Positions 6,783 to 12,179 of a stretch of DNA of 12,179 bases are shown piece after piece; the first letter of the stretch is position 1, and every line of letters begins with the position of its first letter. The stretch spans positions 1-12,179 of the forward strand of contig JAEMQG010000170.1 of the NCBI GenBank assembly GCA_022758935.1. Reading direction: 5' to 3'. The translations under genes and the position numbers were made by a program. Under the pieces are notes generated by a model, which worked only from the letters and a program-made list of their open reading frames with translations, was not told the origin of the DNA and did not search any database. This stretch comes from Candidatus Nitrosopumilus sp. (GTDB taxonomy: Archaea; Thermoproteota; Nitrososphaeria; Nitrososphaerales; Nitrosopumilaceae).

Positions 6783-7594
6783 ATATATTGTCGAAATTTA
6801 TTTTTTGTACCAAGTGTTGTTATTATAATACCTATTACTAGAATCATAATTGTGATTGCACCAAATTCTGGAATTATAGTGGTGCCTATTATTTTAATAT
6901 CTGAATCACCTTGTTCAAAATTGATCGTAATTTTTCTTAAATTAGAATTTGTCATGTCCTCTTTATACAGTACTTGAATTTCATTTACTAATACTATAAA
7001 TTCGATATCTGACTTATTTTGTTCTTTTGCATCTAATGCTTCTCTTGGAATCTCTAGTAATAGAGATCCTTTTTCTGTAGATTCAATTGTCACCACTAAT
7101 GCATAATTATCCGGATCTATTTTTATATCCTTTAGTATTCCTCCAGTTATACTGTATCCTACATCAAATGTACCATAACTACCTGCGTTCACTTCGAATG
7201 TTTTTGTTTTAGGCGATTCACCTGTTTTTTGTAAAAAATTAAATGTCGTTTCTGCAATATTTCCTTCACCAAACAATACTCTGATAGTATATTCGCCTGA
7301 GTTAGTCCATAAAGGACCCGATGCATTTATTGTACTTGAATAACTACCATCTTGTGCTACTGTGATCTGTCCGATATCTATTAAATTACCTTGGTTGAAA
7401 AGTTGCATTGTAACAGGAGTTCCAACTATTACAGTTTCTACTTTCCCTGAAATTATTATGATGTCTCCTTCATTATAGGAACTACTATCTGTCTTTACCG
7501 AAATCAGGGGAATATCTTCTGCAAAAACTGACGGCGTAAAAACAACCAACAAAATTAACAATCCAAAAATAACATGACTTTTCACAAAATTCAT
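6779..7594 (-). CDS. Secreted PEFG-tail surface protein, paralogue 1 (divergent tail)
   Basis: A 271-residue exported protein of unknown function. It has a signal peptide (about 1-25, ending SVFA), an Ig-like beta domain (about 30-118, with YNEGDIIIISGKV and the end strand GEYTIRVLFG), a second beta domain (about 135-238, GYSITGGIL to IKIIGT), then PEFG at 242-245, a hydrophobic helix and the basic end KNKFRQYI. NAS (90-92) and NKS (193-195) are possible N-glycosylation sites. It is the outermost of four paralogues and its tail differs in sequence from the near-identical tails of the other three. The ATG at 7594 is annotated, but GTG at 7583-7585 is an alternative: it gives a start that aligns with MKTHLSVF of paralogue 4 and lies at the leaderless distance from the TATA box. 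A structural or adhesive envelope role is inference. Confidence 0.85.
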   Translation of the reverse strand: MNFVKSHVIFGLLILLVVFTPSVFAEDIPLISVKTDSSSYNEGDIIIISGKVETVIVGTPVTMQLFNQGNLIDIGQITVAQDGSYSSTINASGPLWTNSGEYTIRVLFGEGNIAETTFNFLQKTGESPKTKTFEVNAGSYGTFDVGYSITGGILKDIKIDPDNYALVVTIESTEKGSLLLEIPREALDAKEQNKSDIEFIVLVNEIQVLYKEDMTNSNLRKITINFEQGDSDIKIIGTTIIPEFGAITIMILVIGIIITTLGTKNKFRQYI

Positions 7595-7603
7595 CTTTGT
7601 ATG

Positions 7604-7614
7604 ATTATATATTT
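7604..7614 (-). promoter_or_regulatory. Possible TATA box of PEFG paralogue 1
   Basis: AT-rich AAATATATAAT on the minus strand, centred 15 bases before the annotated ATG and about 25 before the alternative GTG start. A weaker candidate (TTTTAAGATA, about 7622-7631) would suit the ATG with a short leader. Confidence 0.4.
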
Positions 7615-7625
7615 CTCTTACTATC

Positions 7626-7647
7626 TTAAAATGAAAAAATGAAAAAA
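7626..7647 (-). terminator. T-rich terminator after PEFG paralogue 2
   Basis: On the minus strand three runs of T follow the stop codon within about 30 bases (ACTTTTTTCATTTTTTCATTTT). Archaeal transcription ends at such runs without needing a hairpin. Confidence 0.5.
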
Positions 7648-7764
7648 GTTGTGAATTTAGTATCTTGGTATAATGCTTAGTCTTGATTTTGCAGAGATTG
7701 CAACTATTGATATGATTGCTACTGCTAGAATCATGGCTGTTATTGCACCAAATTCTGGGATTAC
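7642..7764. repeat. Tail-module repeat, copy A (3' end of paralogue 2)
   Basis: 123 bp that match copy B (8586-8708) with a single mismatch (T at 7740 versus C at 8684), counted by eye. It covers the last ~106 coding bases, the stop codon and about 15 bases beyond. Identity stops abruptly just before the PEFG codons. Confidence 0.9.
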
Positions 7765-8508
7765 CTTCGTACCTATTATTTCAATTTCGCCAGTACCTGC
7801 TGGAAACATTACGGTCACTTGACCGTCACTTATTTCTACATCATCCCACTGTTGTCCATCAACAAGTACCATGAAAATACCGTCAAGAACTGATTTTGCT
7901 GGGTTTAATGTGAATACTCCGTTTTCATTTGCACTGATTCTAACAATAAGTGAATTACTATTGGAATTGACACTTACGCCAATTACTTTTCCGCCTGAAA
8001 TACTGTATGGTACACAATTACCTTCTACATCTATTTCTGAAGAGCCACAATTGGATGAGCCGGTTGAAATTTCACCTGTTAGTTCAACAAATAATTTGTT
8101 GCTTTTTGAAGCAGTCCCGTAACTGACTTTAATGGTGTAGGTACCGTTTTGTTTCCATATTTCACCTCCTGTGTTGAGAGTTGTTCCAAAACTACCGTCT
8201 TTGGCAACGTCTAGTTGGGCAATTGTAACGACAGAATGTATTGGACTAACAACAGTAAGTGTTACTGGAAATCCAGAAAGATTTGCTACTCGACCGTATA
8301 CTGTAATTGTGTCACTGTGATCATAGCTTGTTTTATCTGTCCAGATGGATATTGGAATGTCAGTAGGTAACATTGGACTTCCTACCATTATTCCGCTGTC
8401 TCTAGCAGATTCGCCAACCATGTCTTGAGCATATGCTGATGACATAACTAAAGTACTGACTGTAGTTAAAATAGCCAGTAATACGAACGACGTACGGTTG
8501 TTCATCAT
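7657..8508 (-). CDS. Secreted PEFG-tail surface protein, paralogue 2, with a cysteine pair
   Basis: A 283-residue exported protein, function unknown. The signal peptide ends near AYA-Q (27/28). After a linker of about 20 residues comes the Ig-like domain (about 52-142: WTDKTSYDHSDTITVYGRV to GTYTIKVSYG), then a second beta domain (about 165-247: PYSISGGKV to IEIIGT). PEFG is at 251-254, followed by the hydrophobic helix and the basic end AKSRLSIIPRY. C154 and C165 are the only cysteines and could form a disulfide outside the cell; none of the other three paralogues has such a pair. N76LS, N121GT are possible glycosylation sites. ATG ATG start at 8508, with its own promoter and terminator. The tail DNA is almost identical to that of paralogue 3. 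Confidence 0.87.
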   Translation of the reverse strand: MMNNRTSFVLLAILTTVSTLVMSSAYAQDMVGESARDSGIMVGSPMLPTDIPISIWTDKTSYDHSDTITVYGRVANLSGFPVTLTVVSPIHSVVTIAQLDVAKDGSFGTTLNTGGEIWKQNGTYTIKVSYGTASKSNKLFVELTGEISTGSSNCGSSEIDVEGNCVPYSISGGKVIGVSVNSNSNSLIVRISANENGVFTLNPAKSVLDGIFMVLVDGQQWDDVEISDGQVTVMFPAGTGEIEIIGTKVIPEFGAITAMILAVAIISIVAISAKSRLSIIPRY

Positions 8509-8530
8509 GATTGCAAATTAAATTCGTCTC

Positions 8531-8549
8531 TATTTATGTATATTTAAAA
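8531..8549 (-). promoter_or_regulatory. Promoter of PEFG paralogue 2
   Basis: The minus strand reads TTTTAAATATACATAAATA, 23 bases before the ATG. With the TATA core TTTAAATA this predicts a leader of about 10 bases. The same 19 bases recur in front of paralogue 3. Confidence 0.65.
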
Positions 8550-8576
8550 CCTATACTGTAAGTTATACAGAATCTT

Positions 8577-8591
8577 AAAAAATGAAAAAAA
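8577..8591 (-). terminator. T-rich terminator after PEFG paralogue 3
   Basis: CTTTTTTTCATTTTTTAAG on the minus strand follows the stop codon by about 10 bases and precedes the promoter of paralogue 2. Confidence 0.5.
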
Positions 8592-8708
8592 GTTGTGAAT
8601 TTAGTATCTTGGTATAATGCTTAGTCTTGATTTTGCAGAGATTGCAACTATTGATATGATTGCTACTGCTAGAATCATGGCTGCTATTGCACCAAATTCT
8701 GGGATTAC
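8586..8708. repeat. Tail-module repeat, copy B (3' end of paralogue 3)
   Basis: 123 bp, one mismatch to copy A and roughly eight mismatches over 112 bp to copy C. It includes coding end, stop codon and the start of the T-rich terminator. Confidence 0.9.
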
Positions 8709-9461
8709 AACACCGTCTTTTATTCCAACTTCAATAGAATGCTTGTATTTAGGATCATCACCTTGCTGGGCTACAATCGTGTAGTTACCATCTTGTTTCC
8801 ATAATGGACCTCCAGTTTTAATTTCTTTGACAAAGTGACCCATTGGATCATTTGAATCTGGATAAAATTGGTCAACAACAACTACGTTTGCATTTGGTGA
8901 TATTACTTTTAATGTAATGTTACTATCACTGTCTGTAGTTCCTGCTATTTTGATTATGTCGGATCCTGCTATTGAATTTGCTTCTTTAATGAACAAGCCC
9001 TTGGCCACTGTAGGTTTTGGTCCTAAAACTCCAACTCCTAAACTAGATTCAGATGTTGAAGTTTCTTTTGTCATGCCATTATTCACTTCAACACTAATTT
9101 TTAGAGTGTAGATTGAATTAGTGTGTATGCTTTGCATTGCTTGAATTGTATAGAACCCATTTTCTACCCACTTCGGACTTATTTTTAATTCTGTAGCAAA
9201 ATCGCCTTTTGCATCAGGTGTTACTTGAGCAACAGCAACTACATTATTTCCACTTGGAGATGTAACTCTAAATGTAACATCTGTAATTTGTGATGTTGTA
9301 TGACCACTAACCGATATGGTATCTGATCCTTCTGATGCTATAGCTGAAATTGCCATTCCTCGACTTTGAGCAAAAGCATCCTGTTGAATTGAAGTTATTG
9401 AAATTAATGACAATGCTATTAGGGCAAGTGCCATCGATGTTGTCGAAGGTTTAAAATTCAT
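8601..9461 (-). CDS. Secreted PEFG-tail surface protein, paralogue 3, with two Ig-like repeats
   Basis: A 286-residue exported protein with a different body from its neighbours. The signal peptide ends AFA-Q (31/32). Two tandem Ig-like repeats follow: about 46-110 (SDTISVSG to YTIQAMQ) and about 167-232 (SDIIKIAG to YTIVAQQ), joined by a Ser/Thr/Gly-rich linker (about 130-150). The second repeat leads almost directly into PEFG (254-257), so the beta domain that precedes PEFG in the other three genes is missing. The tail, from the isoleucine before PEFG to IIPRY, equals that of paralogue 2 except for one residue (A for T after GAI). N181IT and N226YT are possible glycosylation sites. ATG start at 9461 with its own promoter. 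Function unknown; a cell-surface role is inferred. Confidence 0.87.
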   Translation of the reverse strand: MNFKPSTTSMALALIALSLISITSIQQDAFAQSRGMAISAIASEGSDTISVSGHTTSQITDVTFRVTSPSGNNVVAVAQVTPDAKGDFATELKISPKWVENGFYTIQAMQSIHTNSIYTLKISVEVNNGMTKETSTSESSLGVGVLGPKPTVAKGLFIKEANSIAGSDIIKIAGTTDSDSNITLKVISPNANVVVVDQFYPDSNDPMGHFVKEIKTGGPLWKQDGNYTIVAQQGDDPKYKHSIEVGIKDGVVIPEFGAIAAMILAVAIISIVAISAKSRLSIIPRY

Positions 9462-9486
9462 CCTATTTCAACATCAACTTTCTTGT

Positions 9487-9505
9487 TATTTATGTATATT
9501 TAAAA
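9487..9505 (-). promoter_or_regulatory. Promoter of PEFG paralogue 3
   Basis: The same 19-base element as at 8531-8549, here 26 bases before the ATG. It also overlaps the T-rich end region of paralogue 4, so terminator and promoter are compacted. Confidence 0.65.
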
Positions 9506-9517
9506 ATAGAAAAAAAG
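9502..9517 (-). terminator. T-rich terminator after PEFG paralogue 4
   Basis: CTTTTTTTCTATTTTT on the minus strand begins about seven bases after the stop codon. Confidence 0.45.
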
Positions 9518-9519
9518 AT

Positions 9520-9631
9520 GAATTTAGTATCTTGGCATAATACTAAGTCTTGATTTTGCAGAGATTGCAACTATTGATATGATCGCTACTGCTAGAATCA
9601 TGACCGCGATTGCACCAAATTCTGGGATTAC
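9520..9631. repeat. Tail-module repeat, copy C (3' end of paralogue 4)
   Basis: 112 bp aligned without gaps to copies A and B, with roughly eight mismatches to B. Most are silent, so the encoded tail is nearly unchanged (IMPRY for IIPRY, AIAVM for AIAAM). Confidence 0.88.
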
Positions 9632-10342
9632 AAATGTACCAATTATCTCGATCTGTTCAGCACCTGCTGGGAATTCTATGTATAGTGTTCTATCCGTAGC
9701 TGTTGTTTCTATCTCATCATATACGGATGCTTCCTCGCCGTCAACTAAGACAATGAACGAATCATCATTTCCACCCTTCTTTGCATCGATCACAGATCTT
9801 GGTAATGTAATGGTTAGTGAACCGTCCTGTGTTGCGTTGATTGCTATAATTAATGACGTCGAGTCTACATTAGGTGTGATGCTAAGAAGCTTTCCGCCGG
9901 TTATCTTATAGTTGACCATTAAGTCAGTACCTGTAACTTTTATCGAAGTTCCATGTTGTGATTGAACTGAACCCGGGAAGGTAAATGTAGTTTGAGCTGT
10001 ACGATTCGGAGTTCCGTACTGTACGTCGATAGTATATGTTCCACCCATTGTCATAAGTGGACCACCCAAAGTTAATTCAGTGCTGTACTTGTTGTCTGGG
10101 CTAATGTCGATTTGTTCAATTGTTACTACGTTGCCATTTGGTGCTACCAATGTAAGACTAATAGGAAATCCTGAAAGAAGTTCTCTTACTTCTCCAGTTA
10201 CTAAGACTTTATCACCGTCTAAATATGATGTCTTGTCTGTAGTAACAGTGACTGGATTTGCTACTTGTCCAAAAACTGGTGATATTCCAATACTTGCAAT
10301 AATAATTGCAGATAAAATAAACACCGATAGATGGGTTTTCAT
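9524..10342 (-). CDS. Secreted PEFG-tail surface protein, paralogue 4
   Basis: A 272-residue exported protein of unknown function. It has a signal peptide (about 1-25, SPVFG-Q), an Ig-like domain (about 31-122: TTDKTSYLDGDKVLVTGEV to GTYTIDVQYG) and a second beta domain (about 143-236: NYKITGGKL, GSLTITLPRSVIDAK, FIVLVDGE, IEIIGT). PEFG follows at 240-243, then the hydrophobic helix and AKSRLSIMPRY. It is collinear with paralogue 1, sharing for example the RxxxDAK and FIVLV segments, yet its tail DNA resembles paralogues 2 and 3. N113RT and N169AT are possible glycosylation sites. ATG start at 10342, with a TATA box about 26 bases upstream predicting a leaderless transcript. It is divergent from rpoH. 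Confidence 0.87.
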   Translation of the reverse strand: MKTHLSVFILSAIIIASIGISPVFGQVANPVTVTTDKTSYLDGDKVLVTGEVRELLSGFPISLTLVAPNGNVVTIEQIDISPDNKYSTELTLGGPLMTMGGTYTIDVQYGTPNRTAQTTFTFPGSVQSQHGTSIKVTGTDLMVNYKITGGKLLSITPNVDSTSLIIAINATQDGSLTITLPRSVIDAKKGGNDDSFIVLVDGEEASVYDEIETTATDRTLYIEFPAGAEQIEIIGTFVIPEFGAIAVMILAVAIISIVAISAKSRLSIMPRY

Positions 10343-10361
10343 TATTTTTACGCCTAAATTT

Positions 10362-10376
10362 AACCTATTTAAGGTT
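10362..10376 (-). promoter_or_regulatory. Promoter of PEFG paralogue 4, embedded in a palindrome
   Basis: AACCT-ATTTA-AGGTT: 5-bp inverted arms around an AT core that holds the TATA element (minus strand TTAAATA), centred about 27 bases before the ATG. The symmetry over the TATA box could mark an operator, but it is short. Confidence 0.5.
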
Positions 10377-10433
10377 GTGAAAAATATTATTGACTAAAAA
10401 CAAAAAAGACTGATTTTTCTGCCTAATTTCAGA

Positions 10434-10447
10434 TTAGATATATATTA
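10434..10447 (+). promoter_or_regulatory. Promoter of rpoH-rpoB
   Basis: TTAGATATATATTA resembles an archaeal TATA box. Transcription would start near 10467, leaving a leader of about 55 bases with a T run, unlike the leaderless genes elsewhere in this window. The rest of the 180-bp divergent region (10343-10522) shows no gene I can support. Confidence 0.5.
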
Positions 10448-10522
10448 ACCTGAACATGATTTTTTTCAGTTTGTGTGTATTGTTTACTGTTACATTTGAT
10501 GTTCTTCATGGATGGTTTGTAA

Positions 10523-10774
10523 ATGGCAACTAAGAAAAATCAAGTTCTTGTACCTGACCATATCTATGTTCCAAAACATGAAATAATTTCAAAGCAAGAA
10601 GCTGAAGAAGTTTTAAAAAAATACAATTGCAAACCTACTGAACTCCCACTAATTTTTGTAAATGACCCTGCAATATTGGGATTAGGTGTTAAACCTGGTG
10701 ATATGATAAAAATCACAAGAAAAAGTCCAACTGCTGGTGAGAGCCTTTACTATCGATATGTGGTGGAAGTTTAG
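10523..10774 (+). CDS. rpoH: DNA-directed RNA polymerase subunit H (Rpb5 C-terminal type)
   Basis: The 83-residue subunit sits in the jaw of the archaeal RNA polymerase and corresponds to the C-terminal domain of eukaryotic Rpb5. Recognisable segments are VPDHIYVPKHEIIS near the N-terminus, LPLIFVNDPAILGLG (42-56) and the signature KPGDMIKITRKSPTAGES (58-75), ending YYRYVVEV. The length is normal for archaea. The ATG at 10523 directly follows a TAA that closes an in-frame four-codon minicistron (10508-10522). The stop TAG (10772-10774) touches the ATG of rpoB, the conserved archaeal order rpoH then rpoB. Confidence 0.96.
   Translation: MATKKNQVLVPDHIYVPKHEIISKQEAEEVLKKYNCKPTELPLIFVNDPAILGLGVKPGDMIKITRKSPTAGESLYYRYVVEV
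10762..10767 (+). promoter_or_regulatory. Ribosome-binding site of rpoB
   Basis: GGTGGA within the end of rpoH, 7 bases before the rpoB ATG; complementary to the 16S 3' end, it supports the start at 10775. Confidence 0.6.
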
Positions 10775-12179
10775 ATGGCAGATCCCTCAGTTAAACGCTG
10801 GCCTGTAATTCAAGATATATTAAAGCGTGAGGGTATTGCGCGTCAACATCTCAATTCATTTGATGAATTTTTAGAAAGAGGACTTCAAAGTATTATCAAT
10901 GAAGTTGGACAAATAGAAATTGAAAATGCAGAATATCCATACAAAATTCAACTGGGTAAAGTTAAACTTCAACAACCACGAATGATGGAACTTGATGGTT
11001 CTATCACTCATATTACTCCAGCTGAAGCCAGATTAAGAAACGTCTCTTATTCTGCCCCTGTTATGATGGAGGCAAGTGTTGTGGAAGATGGAAAAATCTT
11101 GGAATCTAGATTTGTCCATATTGGCGATGTACCAGTAATGGTAAAATCAAACGCCTGTATTCTACATAATTTTTCAACCCAAAAACTGATTGAACATGGA
11201 GAGGATCCAAATGATCCAGGTGGTTATTTTATTATTAACGGTTCTGAAAGAGTTATTGTAGGACTGGAAGATCTTTCGTACAACAAAATTATTGTTGATA
11301 GAGAGGCTGTTGGTGGAAACACCGTTTTCAAAGCCAAAGTGTATTCTTCTATTGTTGGCTATCGTGCAAAATTAGAACTCGTTATGAAAAATGATGGTCT
11401 TATTGTAGCTAGAATTCCTGGCTCTCCTGTGGATATTCCAGTTGTTACTTTGACAAGAGCTCTTGGATTGGAATCTGATAGAGAGATTGCAGCGGCGGTT
11501 TCACTTGTAGATGAAATTCAAAATGAATTGGAAGGTTCATTTGAAAAAGCAGGTGTTGTACCTACATCAAAAGATGCAATTGTTTACATCAGTAAAAGAA
11601 TTGCACCTGGAATGTTAGAAGAATTTCAAATTAAACGCGCAGAGACACTTTTGGATTGGGGGTTATTGCCACATTTAGGTAAACATCCTGAAAATAGAAA
11701 AGAGAAAGCTCAATTCCTAGGTGAAGCTGCATGTAAATTACTAGAGCTTAAACTGGGTTGGATCTCTCCTGATGATAAAGATCATTATGGAAATAAAGTA
11801 ATTAAATTTGCAGGACAGATGTTGGCAGATCTTTTCAGAACTGCTTTTAGAAATCTAGTTCGAGATATGAAATATCAGCTTGAAAGATCAGGACAAAAAA
11901 GAGGCATAAACGCAGTTGCTGCGGCGATCCGTCCTGGAATTATTACTGATAAATTAAACAATGCTATTGCAACAGGAAATTGGGGCAGGGGACGTGTAGG
12001 TGTGACGCAATTGCTTGATAGGACAAATTATCTATCCACAATTAGTCATCTTAGAAGAATTCAATCCCCACTAAGTAGAACTCAACCGAACTTTGAGGCA
12101 AGAGATTTACATGCTACACACTTTGGAAGGATCTGTCCAAGTGAAACTCCTGAAGGCTCTAATTGCGGTCTTGTGAAAA
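10775..12179 (+). CDS. rpoB: DNA-directed RNA polymerase subunit B (rpoB), N-terminal 468 residues, partial
   Basis: Second-largest catalytic subunit of RNA polymerase. The frame is open from ATG at 10775 to the window edge, covering 468 codons of the expected roughly 1,100. It begins MADPSVKRWPVIQDILKREG. Conserved archaeal Rpb2 stretches follow: GGYFIINGSERVIVGLEDL (about 149-167), the fork/rif-like region with LDRTNYLSTISHLRRI (about 414-429), and SPLSRTQPNFEARDLH with CPSETPEGSNCGLV reaching the edge. The stretch around residues 230-300 lies in the lobe domain. No break or split is seen in the part present, consistent with the undivided RpoB of Thaumarchaeota; methanogens and some other archaea have B'' and B'. 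It is co-transcribed with rpoH, and the stop and start codons abut. Confidence 0.97.
   Translation, partial: MADPSVKRWPVIQDILKREGIARQHLNSFDEFLERGLQSIINEVGQIEIENAEYPYKIQLGKVKLQQPRMMELDGSITHITPAEARLRNVSYSAPVMMEASVVEDGKILESRFVHIGDVPVMVKSNACILHNFSTQKLIEHGEDPNDPGGYFIINGSERVIVGLEDLSYNKIIVDREAVGGNTVFKAKVYSSIVGYRAKLELVMKNDGLIVARIPGSPVDIPVVTLTRALGLESDREIAAAVSLVDEIQNELEGSFEKAGVVPTSKDAIVYISKRIAPGMLEEFQIKRAETLLDWGLLPHLGKHPENRKEKAQFLGEAACKLLELKLGWISPDDKDHYGNKVIKFAGQMLADLFRTAFRNLVRDMKYQLERSGQKRGINAVAAAIRPGIITDKLNNAIATGNWGRGRVGVTQLLDRTNYLSTISHLRRIQSPLSRTQPNFEARDLHATHFGRICPSETPEGSNCGLVK

Noticed and set aside
7642..9631. Insertion sequence or mobile element remnants at the repeats
   Set aside because: The repeats are coding gene ends in the same orientation with no inverted termini, target duplications or transposase.
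6779..10342. S-layer protein array
   Set aside because: The proteins are secreted and anchored but are only about 270-286 residues long, far below usual S-layer protein size; they are better described as accessory surface proteins.
10456..10533. Short frame starting ATGATTTTTTTC before rpoH (25 codons)
   Set aside because: Its ATG lies upstream of the predicted transcription start near 10467 and it overlaps the rpoH start; most likely chance.
1..12179. CRISPR arrays, tRNA or rRNA genes
   Set aside because: No regularly spaced short repeats and no cloverleaf or rRNA-like stretch were seen on reading; intergenic regions are all under 200 bp.

Overview
The window looks like chromosomal DNA of an ammonia-oxidising thaumarchaeote (Nitrososphaerota), most likely Nitrosopumilus-like. 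Four things support this. The DNA is strongly AT-rich. RNA polymerase subunit H is the short archaeal form, followed directly by an undivided subunit B. Four secreted proteins end in the PEFG plus membrane-anchor tail typical of thaumarchaeal surface proteins. Archaeal TATA boxes sit so close to start codons that several transcripts should be leaderless or nearly so.

Left part (1-3502): the 3' end of a probable winged-helix regulator (+) meets a radical SAM protein (-) tail to tail with overlapping stop codons. Upstream of the radical SAM gene on the same strand are larB and an NAD-type malate dehydrogenase gene, transcribed mdh then larB then radical SAM. Across a 90-bp divergent promoter region, larC, larE and a cysteine desulfurase gene run rightwards as a tight operon (2-bp gap, then a 4-bp overlap). 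LarB, LarE and LarC are the complete known set for making the nickel-pincer nucleotide (NPN) cofactor of lactate racemase. No racemase (LarA) is in the window, so the target enzyme is open. The flanking malate dehydrogenase suggests, without proving, a 2-hydroxyacid such as malate as substrate. The cysteine desulfurase is a plausible sulfur or Fe-S source for LarE, which carries three cysteines at the positions expected of a cluster-type LarE.

Middle part (6779-10342): four tandem minus-strand genes for secreted, membrane-anchored beta-sandwich proteins with PEFG C-termini. Each has its own TATA box, and three are followed by T-rich terminators. In three of them the last ~105 coding bases and the stop-codon region are nearly identical at DNA level while the rest of each gene is not. 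This points to recent homogenisation or swapping of the sorting-tail module.

Right part (10343-12179): a 180-bp divergent promoter region and then rpoH and the first 468 codons of rpoB, which abut without a gap. rpoB runs off the window. I see no RNA genes, CRISPR arrays or insertion sequences. No gene-free stretch exceeds 300 bp.
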